Source: Dokdonella_A sp964582225 (GTDB lineage Bacteria > Pseudomonadota > Gammaproteobacteria > Xanthomonadales > Rhodanobacteraceae). Taken from it: DNA of 43,749 nt. A program made the position numbers and the translations under genes. Positions 26,579 to 36,283 of the stretch are shown here, one piece after another. Positions within the stretch are counted from its first letter, which is position 1. Each line of letters starts with the position of its first letter. Location of the stretch: positions 1-43,749 of the forward strand of contig CAZORA010000020.1 in assembly GCA_964582225.1 (NCBI GenBank), in the 5' to 3' direction. Below the pieces are notes generated by a model. That model was not told the origin of the DNA. It saw only the letters and a program-made list of their open reading frames with translations, and did no database searches.

Positions 26579-28168
26579 TCAATCGGCGCGGTACTTGCTG
26601 CCGCCGGGCCGGTGGCTGGCCGGAATCGGGGAATCCAGCGACAGGTTCACCGAACGCGGCTTGATGGACTTTTCGATGTAGTCGCGCTCGTCCTGCGTGA
26701 GCTTGAATTTCTCGTAGAGATCCTCGTCGGTCCAGCGACAGGTCATATCGAGCATGGGCACGAAGCGGAAGCGGTCAGGCGTGAGGTGCTGAGTAGTCTT
26801 GCGCTGCAGTACCAGAAAGCGGACAAACTTCGTACCGAGGTAATAGGCGTAGTTTTTGGTTTCTTCGCAGCCGTCGAACATGCCGGCAATGAAGTACGTC
26901 TGGGTACACGCTGAACCGGGAGCCAACGCAATGGGTGCACCAAGTACAACGTCTATTATGTTCCCATCGTCATCAAGCTGCGTGTCACCGCTCGACGCCA
27001 TGGGTAGGAGCACCTTCCAAGTATTCACCCATGCATGGTTCCTCTCCAACTGGTCAATGCGGACATATCCCACTTTGGTTCCAAATACGACGGGCACACC
27101 ACCGCGAAATGCCGCGCGTTTTGCTTCCGCGTAGTTGGTACGTAGCCCGAATGGAACCTGCGGTCCAAATCTACTCTCGATGCTATCGAACTTTGATTTC
27201 CGGACTTTCGCAATTACCGTTGCAGCGTGGTTGTCTCGAATGAGCACGCCGTCACCGTCTCGCAAGTCACGCCGCATCGTCGACCGAATTACTCCACCCA
27301 CCCGAGTAGAAAAATCGCAATCGCCTTTGTAATTTCGGTCCCATAAAAAATAGGACACTCCGCCCCGAATCTTCACGCCGGGAAAGCAATCGTAGATCTT
27401 CGGATTATCGACGAGCTCGCGCAGGCGTCGATCGGTGATCATCCGGTCGCGATACTCGTCCAGCCCAAGGCCGCCGCTGAACCAGCGCGATGGCGTGATC
27501 ATCACTACGTAGCGCGGCTTGGCTTCAATCGCCCTTTCGACAAACAGTTGATACACCGGTTTGGTGCGCGTGTTGCCTTCACTGTCAATCTGATACGGCG
27601 GATTACCCACGATCACGTCGAATTTCATGTCCTGCATCTCCTGCGTGGGATAGCTGCCGTGGATGAACGCGTAGGCGTAGTTTTCGCGGCTGGCGCCACG
27701 CTCCAGCCCTTCGGGTGCGCCGCAGACGGTACAGCGGCCTTTCTTGAAGGCATGTTCGGTCGCGATGAACGGCAGGTTGCCGGCCTCGGTATCGAAGCGC
27801 ACCACGCTGTGCGGGCCACTGGCATCGCGCGAGCAATACACGCTGCGGCGGCTGATGATGCCGGTCATTTCGGTGACGGCGGTGCCGAACAGCATATGCC
27901 TGAAAATGTGCTCGCGGCGCTTGTCCCAGTCGGGTTCCCAATCGGCCAGGCCCTTCAGTAGGCGCGTGGCGACTTCGCGCAGGATCGCGCCGGACTTGCA
28001 GCTCGGATCCAGCCACTTGTAGTCGGGGTTGCTCCAGACTTCCACCGGCAGCAGGTCCAGCATCGCGCGCGCAAGTTTGGGCGGCGTCGGCACTTCGTCG
28101 TTGGACAGTTGCGCGAGGCAATCGAGGATGTCGGGGACGTGCTGGCGGCGGGGCAAGGTGATAGCCAT
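26579..28168 (-). CDS. Eco57I-type N6-adenine DNA methylase
   Basis: 529 residues from ATG 28168, with AGGG eight bases upstream. AdoMet motif I is the variant WLDPSCKSGAILREVA (52-67); the catalytic motif IV is GNPPYQID (188-195), typical of gamma-class N6-adenine methylases. A possible zinc knuckle (CTVCG) lies at 146-150. Residues about 270-440 have no motif I recognise and probably hold the target recognition domain; the DNA coding for them (about 26850-27360) is clearly poorer in G+C (42% and 47% on two counted 60-base lines). The C terminus (about 480-529) ends with a Ser/Pro-rich tail. It likely methylates host DNA against the helicase-nuclease encoded 14 bp downstream. The upstream partner gene ends one base before its ATG. 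Confidence 0.9.
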   Translation of the reverse strand: MAITLPRRQHVPDILDCLAQLSNDEVPTPPKLARAMLDLLPVEVWSNPDYKWLDPSCKSGAILREVATRLLKGLADWEPDWDKRREHIFRHMLFGTAVTEMTGIISRRSVYCSRDASGPHSVVRFDTEAGNLPFIATEHAFKKGRCTVCGAPEGLERGASRENYAYAFIHGSYPTQEMQDMKFDVIVGNPPYQIDSEGNTRTKPVYQLFVERAIEAKPRYVVMITPSRWFSGGLGLDEYRDRMITDRRLRELVDNPKIYDCFPGVKIRGGVSYFLWDRNYKGDCDFSTRVGGVIRSTMRRDLRDGDGVLIRDNHAATVIAKVRKSKFDSIESRFGPQVPFGLRTNYAEAKRAAFRGGVPVVFGTKVGYVRIDQLERNHAWVNTWKVLLPMASSGDTQLDDDGNIIDVVLGAPIALAPGSACTQTYFIAGMFDGCEETKNYAYYLGTKFVRFLVLQRKTTQHLTPDRFRFVPMLDMTCRWTDEDLYEKFKLTQDERDYIEKSIKPRSVNLSLDSPIPASHRPGGSKYRAD

Positions 28169-28169
28169 A

Positions 28170-28859
28170 TCAGGTTCCCTTGCGCAAGGGCGTGAGCGGC
28201 GCGGCGCGCGTCGGCTCAGGGTGCGCGGCCAGCTCGCTGTAGTGCAGCGGCACGGCATCGCGCCTGGGCTGCGGCACGGGATCGAAAAAATCGGGTGTGC
28301 CCTGCGCGGAATCATCCAGCAGCGACCAGTGGCGCAGGAACATCCCGGCGCGTAGCGGCTGGTATTCAATGACCTCGGTACTGGTGGCGTCGGCCAGAAA
28401 ATCGGCGTGGATGATGTTGCCATCTACGATTACATGGGCAGCGCTCTCGAACCCTTCGCTGGGGCTGAGCGTGTTGGCGTCGTTCGCGTAGTGTGAGCGG
28501 GTGACTTCCAGCAGGCGCAGGCGCGATTCAGCCACGTTGTCGGCCGCAATATCCACGCCGTAGATGGATGCCAGTGCGCGCAGCAGCCAGTGTTCGTAGC
28601 GCGCAGCCTGCCGCACCTTGCCGAAACGGATGCCGGCCAGTTTGCGCCGCAGGATGGCTTCGAGGAAATTGCCGGAGCCGCAGGCCGGCTCCAGGAAAGT
28701 CTTGTCCACGGCGGCGATGGAACCGGTCGGAAACATGTCCGGGATGAGGTCCAGCATGGCGTTGACCTCGCGCGCATGCGTGTAGACTTCGGCCAGCGCG
28801 CGCACCCGCTCGCGGGTCTTGATCTGGCCGCGCGGGCAGGTTGGCAACAGCGACGTCAC
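28170..28859 (-). CDS. Short AdoMet-binding DNA methylase-like subunit
   Basis: 229 residues from a GTG start at 28859 (VTSLLPTCPRGQIKTRERVR); the frame stays open to 29159 but those residues do not resemble the family. KTRERVRALAEVYTHAREVN (14-33) and the AdoMet motif FLEPACGSGNFLEAIL (55-70) are typical of type I and Eco57I-like N6 methylases. VDIAADNVAESRLRLLEV corresponds to the second AdoMet contact. No NPPY or similar catalytic motif is present and the protein stops early, so it may be an accessory subunit of the next-gene methylase, or a C-terminally shortened enzyme. The stop TGA is followed after one base by the ATG of the methylase, so the genes are surely coupled. Confidence 0.75.
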   Translation of the reverse strand: MTSLLPTCPRGQIKTRERVRALAEVYTHAREVNAMLDLIPDMFPTGSIAAVDKTFLEPACGSGNFLEAILRRKLAGIRFGKVRQAARYEHWLLRALASIYGVDIAADNVAESRLRLLEVTRSHYANDANTLSPSEGFESAAHVIVDGNIIHADFLADATSTEVIEYQPLRAGMFLRHWSLLDDSAQGTPDFFDPVPQPRRDAVPLHYSELAAHPEPTRAAPLTPLRKGT

Positions 28860-29381
28860 GGCTGCGCTGGCGCGATGTGTACGCCCGGTTGCAGCATCGC
28901 TGGCATCCTGTGGTAGATCGTGGTGTGCACGGTGCCGCGTGGATATTCCGCCCATGTGAAACCACCGTTCCGGACGATGTGAAGCTACCGCCGCGCACTC
29001 GAACGAACGTGGCGGCTGAAGTCTACCGATCGATCCCAAGTTTGTCGTCTCAGGCCCCTGCGGGCTCTTCCTGCGAGGCAGGGAATCGCCGCTGACTTCG
29101 AGGACGCCCGCGCTGTGGACGAGGCGGACGAGGACGGCGGCGAGGGTGGGATCATGCAACAGGCCTCGCCGGGCTCGATCGACAGCAGGCGGGTGACGAT
29201 GACGCAGCCGTGTTGCCGACGATCATCCACGAGCTCAAAGCGGGGGTCGGGTTCAGCTATCGGGGGTCGGCCGAAAAACTCATGCGAAGTCGACTTCGAC
29301 GATTCGAAGCACGATCCGGCGCCCAATCTTGGGCCGCCACACTTCCGCCGTCACGCAGGCGTTCGAACCTGCGCCAAACGC
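28860..29381. other. 522-bp gap upstream of the restriction-modification operon, no supported gene
   Basis: Minus-strand frames stay open for 100 codons or more (for example 28985-29326), but none has a ribosome site or a recognisable domain, and the GC-rich composition makes such frames common. The region should contain the operon promoter; I cannot place it. The sequence may be a decayed mobile-element remnant, which I cannot identify. Confidence 0.5.
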
Positions 29382-29840
29382 CTACTCGGCGACGTCGGGC
29401 TCGGCCCGCACGTGCACCGTAATCCGCGGCGACACCAGCGGCGGGTCGAACTGCACGTGGCGGCCGTCGGCGAAGTCGAGCTGGAGGGTGTGGGTGCCGG
29501 GCGCGAGCTGGATGCGGGTGCTGGTTTGTCCCTTGCCGAAGTGGCGGTGCTGCGCGTCGTCGGGGATCGGCGCGTCGAGCGGCGGCAACTCGCTGACGTC
29601 GATCAGGAGGTGATGGTGGCCGCTGCCGGGCGTCAGGTCGCCGGCGGGGCGGATTTCCATGCCTTCGACGCCGAACTCGACGTCGAACTCCGCGTCGACG
29701 CTGGCGCCGTCGGCCGGGGAGACGATGAAGACGCGCGCGTCGGGCGGCGTCGTGAAGCGCTCGATCGTGGGCGCCGGCTCGGCGGCGAGGGTCGCGGCGG
29801 GGGCCAGGGCAAGCGCGGCAAGCATCAGCAGGGGCAGCAT
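29382..29840 (-). CDS. DUF4399 domain protein, secreted
   Basis: 152 residues. GGAGA seven bases before ATG 29840 supports the start. A signal peptide (MLPLLMLAALALAPAATLAA) leads to a periplasmic protein. The DUF4399 fold is visible: RVFIVSPADGASVDAEFDVE, GMEIRPAGDLTPGSGHHHLL with a His cluster, and GKGQTSTRIQLAPGTHTLQL. The GHHHLLID and HRHFGKGQT segments suggest a possible metal site, an inference from the residues alone. The function of the family is unknown. It is divergent from the ABC exporter gene, with 117 bp between the starts and no clear promoter seen. Confidence 0.88.
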   Translation of the reverse strand: MLPLLMLAALALAPAATLAAEPAPTIERFTTPPDARVFIVSPADGASVDAEFDVEFGVEGMEIRPAGDLTPGSGHHHLLIDVSELPPLDAPIPDDAQHRHFGKGQTSTRIQLAPGTHTLQLDFADGRHVQFDPPLVSPRITVHVRAEPDVAE

Positions 29841-29957
29841 GGGAGATTCTCCGCTGGGGGCGCTCCATCTTAGCCCGCGGGCGTCCCGCTGGCTTGCCGT
29901 GCGGGCCGCGCGTCCCCACCTTGGGCTGCTCCCGTTTCAGGATGAAACCGCCTGCCG

Positions 29958-31748
29958 ATGAGTCCCGCGCCAAGCATTTCGACCTGGACGGTGCTGCGCC
30001 GGCTGTGGCCCGGCGTGTGGCGCTATCGCGGCCGCGTGGGCGTCGCCCTGCTGTTCCTGGTCGCGGCCAAGCTCGCCAACGTCGGCGTGCCGCTGGTGCT
30101 CAAGGACCTGGTCGACGCGCTCGATCTGCAGCCGCGACCGCTGCTGGTACCGGCGGCGCTGCTGCTGGCCTACGGCGGCATGCGCATCGGGGCGTCGCTG
30201 TTCCAGGAGCTGCGCCAGATCGTGTTCGCGCGGGTGCTGGCGCGGAGCTCGCGGGACATCGCGCTGCGCGCCTTCGAGCACCTGCATTCGCTCAGCCTGC
30301 GCTTTCACCTCGAGCGGCGCACCGGGGGCGTGGCGCGGGAGGTCGAGCGCGGCATGAGCGGCGCCTCGGATCTGCTGGACTGGACCATCTACACGATCCT
30401 GCCGACCCTGCTCGAGATCGTGCTGGTCTGCTCGATCCTGATCGCGCGCTTCGACTGGATCTTCACCGCGATCACCCTGGCCACGCTCGCGGCCTACGTC
30501 GTTTTCACCTTCAGCGTGACCGAATGGCGCATGCGCTGGTATCGCGCCGCCAACGCCGCCGACACCGAGGCCAACGAAACCGCGGTCGACTCCCTGCTGA
30601 ACTACGAGACGGTCAAATACTTCGGCAACGAGGCACACGAGCTGGCGCGCTACGACGGCAGCCTGGTCAAGCTGGAAGAAGCCCAGGTGCGCAGCCAGAA
30701 GTCGCTGTCCGTGCTCAATTTCGGCCAGGTCGCGATCGTCGCCAGCGGGCTGACGATCCTGCTCTGGCGGGCCGCGGCGGGCGTGGTCGCGGGCGAGCTG
30801 ACGCTTGGCGATTTCGTGCTGGTCAACGCCTTCCTGATCCAGCTTTCGGCGCCGCTCAACTATCTGGGCACGGTGTACCGACAGGTGAAGCAGGCGCTGA
30901 TCAACGTCGAGCGCATGTTCGCCCTGCTCGCCGAGCCGCGCGAGATCGCCGATGCGCCGGGCGCGACGGCGCTGCCGGAAGGACCACGCGCGGTGCGCTT
31001 CGAGCACGTCGACTTCCGCTATGACCCGGATCGCCCGATCCTCAGCGACGTCGACTTCACGATTCCACCGGGCCATACGCTCGCCGTGGTGGGCGCGACG
31101 GGCGCCGGAAAATCGACCCTGGCGCGGCTCCTGTTCCGCTTCTACGACGTCAGCGCCGGGCGCATCACCATTGACGGCATCGACCTGCGCGACCTCACCC
31201 AGCAGTCGCTGCGCGCGGCCATCGGCATCGTCCCGCAGGACACCGTGCTGTTCAATGAAACCATCCGCTACAACATCGCCTACGGTCGGCCGGGCGCCTC
31301 CCAGCAAGACATCGTCGCCGCCGCGCGCGCCGCGCACATCCACGACTTCGTTGCCGCGCTGCCGCGGGGCTACGACAGCGCCGTGGGCGAGCGCGGCCTG
31401 AAGCTCTCGGGCGGCGAGAAGCAGCGCGTGGCGATTGCGCGCACCCTGCTCAAGCAGCCCTCGATCCTGGTCTTCGACGAGGCCACCAGCGCGCTCGACA
31501 GCCACACCGAGAAGGCCATCCAGACCGAGCTTGCATCGATCGCGCGGGGCCGCACGACGCTGATAATCGCCCACCGGCTGTCGACCATCGTCGACGCAGA
31601 CCGCATCCTCGTCCTCGACGGCGGCCGGATCGTCGAAAGCGGCACGCATAGGGAACTGCTGGCGGCGAGCGGGCGCTACGCCCGGCTTTGGGCGCTGCAG
31701 CAGCGCGAGCGCAGCGGCGAGGTCGATGCCGCCCTGGTCCAGGCCTGA
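29958..31748 (+). CDS. Atm1-type ABC exporter (membrane domain fused to ATPase)
   Basis: 596 residues. An N-terminal type IV exporter domain with about six membrane helices (25-310) is followed by one nucleotide-binding domain. SLLNYETVKYFGNE (about 212-225) is characteristic of the Atm1/ABCB7/HMT1 subfamily, whose members export glutathione-linked or persulfide compounds and support metal homeostasis. ATPase motifs: Walker A GATGAGKST (379-387), signature LSGGEKQR, Walker B ILVFDEATSALD, and IAHRLSTI with the switch His. It works as a homodimer in the inner membrane. The start at ATG 29958 is preceded by a weak ribosome site (AGGATGAAACC). No partner genes identify the cargo. Confidence 0.93.
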   Translation: MSPAPSISTWTVLRRLWPGVWRYRGRVGVALLFLVAAKLANVGVPLVLKDLVDALDLQPRPLLVPAALLLAYGGMRIGASLFQELRQIVFARVLARSSRDIALRAFEHLHSLSLRFHLERRTGGVAREVERGMSGASDLLDWTIYTILPTLLEIVLVCSILIARFDWIFTAITLATLAAYVVFTFSVTEWRMRWYRAANAADTEANETAVDSLLNYETVKYFGNEAHELARYDGSLVKLEEAQVRSQKSLSVLNFGQVAIVASGLTILLWRAAAGVVAGELTLGDFVLVNAFLIQLSAPLNYLGTVYRQVKQALINVERMFALLAEPREIADAPGATALPEGPRAVRFEHVDFRYDPDRPILSDVDFTIPPGHTLAVVGATGAGKSTLARLLFRFYDVSAGRITIDGIDLRDLTQQSLRAAIGIVPQDTVLFNETIRYNIAYGRPGASQQDIVAAARAAHIHDFVAALPRGYDSAVGERGLKLSGGEKQRVAIARTLLKQPSILVFDEATSALDSHTEKAIQTELASIARGRTTLIIAHRLSTIVDADRILVLDGGRIVESGTHRELLAASGRYARLWALQQRERSGEVDAALVQA

Positions 31749-31861
31749 CAACCCGTGTCAGATTGTCTCTGCCGGCCGTTGCGTCGATGCAGCGATGACG
31801 CGACATCCCCGTGCGGCACGTTCTTTGCTTGCCGAGAGTGGTTGGAGCGCGGAGGACGACT

Positions 31862-32887
31862 TTGATCATCAAGAAACTGCACACGCTGTGCGTCATGGGT
31901 GCGGAGGATGGCGTCGCCAAGCACATCGAGACTCTGCTGCGCATCCACGCCGGTTTGCTCGACGCGCGCTGGCAGTCCGCCGGCCAGGCCGACGCCGAAG
32001 TCCTGTTGGTCGACCCCGACTCGGTGTACGGGCACATGGACTGGCTGCGTGCGCAGACTCAGGGTCGACGGGTGATCACCTGCACACATTCTCCCGATGC
32101 TCACCCAGGTGATTTCCTGATCGGCAAGCCGGTCGATCCGCGCGAGCTCGCTAATGCGCTCAACCGGCTGAGCGCGCTGCTCGAAGGGCACGCCGCTGCC
32201 ACCGCCGACGACGCTAAGAGCGACGCGCCGGATGCGCCGACGCAGGCGGCAGCTGCGGAAATTCCCCCGGCGCAGCCGGCGCCGCCAGTCGCCGCCGCCA
32301 AAGCACCACCAGCACCGGAACCGCACGGCCTGGTGCAGGTCCTCGAGGGCACCGACGGCGCGGCCAGAATCCGCCTGCAGGTAGGGCACCTGCCCACCCT
32401 CTTGATCGACCGTGGTGCCCGCCGCTGGTATGCCGAGGCCGGCCTCAAGATGATTGGCGGCTGGTGCACCCACACGTTGTCCCCGAGCGATCAGCAGTCG
32501 CTCGACGAGACCGCCTTCGCCCGGGCGATCGACGGCCTGCAGTCGCAGCCGTTTTCCCGCCTGTACTGGCTGAACCATCTGATTGCCGGCGGCGGTCGTC
32601 TTGCCGACGGCCTGCATCCGGCGGCCCGCTACCGCCTGAACCGTTGGCCGCAGATCGAGCGGGAATTTCCCAAGCACTTCCGCATCGCCACGGTGATGAT
32701 GAAGGGCGCGGGCACGGTCGACGAAATCGCCGAGGACAGCAACACCACCGCGGCCAACGTGGCCAACTTCATCAACGCCTACCACGCGCTCGACTTCATC
32801 GCGCAGGAGTCGACGGACACGCCGGGCGAGGGTGGGTTACTGGGCGGTCTGTTCGGACGCAGCAGGAAACTGTCGACCGCCAGTTGA
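31862..32887 (+). CDS. Unrecognised protein with receiver-like N terminus; TTG start
   Basis: 341 residues. GGAGG six bases before the TTG at 31862 decides the start (TTG ATC ATC AAG AAA); the upstream GTG at 31811 lacks a ribosome site. Residues about 1-105 resemble a degenerate response-regulator receiver: VLLVDPDSVYG in place of a phosphorylatable Asp, and GDFLIGKPVDPRELANALNR, with the typical Lys-Pro before the last helix. A Pro/Ala-rich linker follows (about 118-158). The C-terminal half (about 160-325) ends in a region like a winged helix (FPKHFRIATVMMKGAGTVDE, IAEDSNTTAANVANFINAYH). No known family was recognised. The TGA stop overlaps the -35 box of the tRNA promoter. Confidence 0.8.
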   Translation: MIIKKLHTLCVMGAEDGVAKHIETLLRIHAGLLDARWQSAGQADAEVLLVDPDSVYGHMDWLRAQTQGRRVITCTHSPDAHPGDFLIGKPVDPRELANALNRLSALLEGHAAATADDAKSDAPDAPTQAAAAEIPPAQPAPPVAAAKAPPAPEPHGLVQVLEGTDGAARIRLQVGHLPTLLIDRGARRWYAEAGLKMIGGWCTHTLSPSDQQSLDETAFARAIDGLQSQPFSRLYWLNHLIAGGGRLADGLHPAARYRLNRWPQIEREFPKHFRIATVMMKGAGTVDEIAEDSNTTAANVANFINAYHALDFIAQESTDTPGEGGLLGGLFGRSRKLSTAS

Positions 32888-32912
32888 CGTGCGGTCGGCG
32901 GCTCACTATCCT
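32884..32912 (+). promoter_or_regulatory. Sigma-70 promoter of the tRNA cluster
   Basis: TTGACG (32884-32889) and TATCCT (32907-32912) are 17 bp apart, and the tRNA-Ala starts 16 nt after the -10. A GC-rich stretch (CTCGCGCC) follows the -10, as in stringently controlled promoters. The -35 box contains the TGA stop of the preceding gene. Confidence 0.75.
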
Positions 32913-32927
32913 CTCGCGCCTCTTCCC

Positions 32928-33003
<76 letters not shown>

Positions 33004-33050
33004 CCAAAACGGCACTGTCCGGTCGGCTGGCCGCACGGGTTTTTGCGAGC

Positions 33051-33126
33051 GTCCCCATCGTCTAGAGGCCAAGGACACTGCCCTTTCACGGCAGTAACAG
33101 GGGTTCGAATCCCCTTGGGGACGCCA
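33051..33126 (+). tRNA. tRNA-Glu (anticodon TTC)
   Basis: 76 nt. Acceptor GTCCCCA pairs with TGGGGAC. The anticodon stem CTGCC/GGCAG encloses CTTTCAC, giving TTC. The T arm AGGGG-TTCGAAT-CCCCT is intact, and CCA is encoded. It is 47 bp after tRNA-Ala, probably on the same transcript. Confidence 0.97.
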
Positions 33127-33163
33127 ATCCGGAGACAGCGCTTGCGGATCAGGACGGTCCGGC

Positions 33164-33192
33164 TTGGTTTATCGATCGGGTTCCGCTATGGT
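33164..33192 (+). promoter_or_regulatory. Possible internal promoter for tRNA-Asp
   Basis: TTGGTT (33164-33169) and TATGGT (33187-33192), 17 bp apart, lie between tRNA-Glu and tRNA-Asp. This is weaker than the first promoter, so read-through may be enough for expression. Confidence 0.4.
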
Positions 33193-33204
33193 CGCGGCCC
33201 GTCG

Positions 33205-33222
33205 CGGCGTCGCAAGACGCCG
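33205..33222 (+). other. GNRA-capped hairpin upstream of tRNA-Asp
   Basis: CGGCGTC-GCAA-GACGCCG: a perfect 7-bp stem with a GCAA tetraloop, 14 bases before tRNA-Asp. No T tract follows, so it is not an intrinsic terminator. It may be a processing or leader structure. Confidence 0.6.
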
Positions 33223-33236
33223 AGAGGTCAAAACGC

Positions 33237-33313
33237 GGAGCGGTAGTTCAGCTGGTTAGAATGCTGGCCTGTCACGCCGGAGGTCGCGGGTTCGAGTCCC
33301 GTCCGCTCCGCCA
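33237..33313 (+). tRNA. tRNA-Asp (anticodon GTC)
   Basis: 77 nt. Acceptor GGAGCGG pairs perfectly with CCGCTCC. The anticodon loop CTGTCAC, closed by CTGGC/GCCGG (one G-T pair), gives GTC. The T arm GCGGG-TTCGAGT-CCCGT is intact apart from one G-T pair, and CCA is encoded. Confidence 0.97.
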
Positions 33314-33343
33314 TCCGACCTCGACAACTTCAGGCGCCACCCG

Positions 33344-33366
33344 AACCCCGCGACCGCGGGGTTTTT
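33344..33366 (+). terminator. Intrinsic terminator of the tRNA cluster
   Basis: An 8-bp stem AACCCCGC/GCGGGGTT with loop GACC, followed by a run of T (33362-33366). It lies 30 bp after tRNA-Asp. Confidence 0.85.
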
Positions 33367-33447
33367 CACGCCCAAGACAGACGCCGCAAACGCCGCCGGC
33401 AGGAACGGTCGGCTATCATCGGGACTGATCTCGCAAGGCAGGGCCGC

Positions 33448-34239
33448 ATGAGCAAGTCGATCGTCACCAGCGTCGCCGACGGCGTCGCGCGCGTCACGCT
33501 GCAGCGGCCGCAAGTGCACAATGCCTTCGACGACGCGCTGATCGCCGAGCTGCACGCGGCGTTGCTGGAGCTGGACGACGACGCTCGCGTGCGCGCGCTC
33601 GTTCTGAGCGGCGCCGGCGCCTCGTTCTCGGCCGGCGCTGACCTCAACTGGATGCGCGGCATGGCGGCGGCGAGCGAGGCGGGGAACCTGGCGGATTCGC
33701 TCCGCCTCGCCGAGCTGATGCGCAGCCTCAACTACCTGTCCAAGCCGACCATTGCCCGGGTCAATGGCTCGGCCTACGGTGGTGGCGTGGGGCTGGTGGC
33801 CTGCTGTGACATCGCAATCGGCGTCGAGGGCGCCAAGTTCTCGCTCAGCGAAGTCAAGCTGGGTCTCGTGCCGGCCGTCATTTCGCCCTACGTGATCGCC
33901 GCCGTGGGCGCGCGCTGGGCGCGACGGCTGTTCGTCAGCGGCGAAGTCTTCGACGCGACCGTCGCGGCGCGCATCGGCCTCCTGCACGAATGCGTGCCGC
34001 CCGCGGAACTCGATGCGAACGTGGACCGCCTGCTGCATTTCCTCGCCAAGGGCGGCCCGCTGGCGCAGGCGGAGGCCAAGCGGCTGGCGCTGCGCCGCGC
34101 GGGCATGACGGCGGAAACCGCCATCGAAGTCGACGCGGAAAACGCCGCGCTGATCGCCCGCCTGCGCGTGTCGACGGAAGGCCAGCACGGCATCGGCGCC
34201 TTCCTCGACAAGCGCGCGCCCGATTGGGTCCGCCGCTAG
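33448..34239 (+). CDS. liuC: Enoyl-CoA hydratase family, probable methylglutaconyl-CoA hydratase
   Basis: 263 residues, crotonase fold. The oxyanion-hole segments are GASFSAGADLNWMR (about 54-67) and NGSAYGGGVGLVACCDIAI (about 107-125); FSLSEVKLGLVPAVISPYVI is typical of the LiuC/AUH branch. It hydrates 3-methylglutaconyl-CoA to HMG-CoA in leucine and isovalerate breakdown. The assignment to this substrate relies on the neighbours: a methylcrotonyl-CoA carboxylase subunit 40 bp downstream and HMG-CoA lyase after it. Start ATG 33448 follows CAAGGCAGGG. It begins 81 bp after the tRNA terminator, so it needs its own promoter; TATCAT near 33413 is a weak candidate. Confidence 0.9.
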   Translation: MSKSIVTSVADGVARVTLQRPQVHNAFDDALIAELHAALLELDDDARVRALVLSGAGASFSAGADLNWMRGMAAASEAGNLADSLRLAELMRSLNYLSKPTIARVNGSAYGGGVGLVACCDIAIGVEGAKFSLSEVKLGLVPAVISPYVIAAVGARWARRLFVSGEVFDATVAARIGLLHECVPPAELDANVDRLLHFLAKGGPLAQAEAKRLALRRAGMTAETAIEVDAENAALIARLRVSTEGQHGIGAFLDKRAPDWVRR

Positions 34240-34279
34240 CCGCTCTTCCATCCCCAAATCGAGACGCTGAACGCAGTCC

Positions 34280-36279
<2,000 letters not shown>

Positions 36280-36283
<4 letters not shown>

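Noticed and set aside
28860..29159. Longer N terminus for the first methylase-like subunit
   Set aside because: The extra 100 codons are low in family similarity and lack a ribosome site; the conserved part begins at about QIKTRERV, just after the GTG at 28859.
29937..31751. 604-codon minus-strand frame opposite the ABC exporter
   Set aside because: Arg/His/Gln-rich translation with no domain; the plus strand encodes a complete Atm1-like protein.
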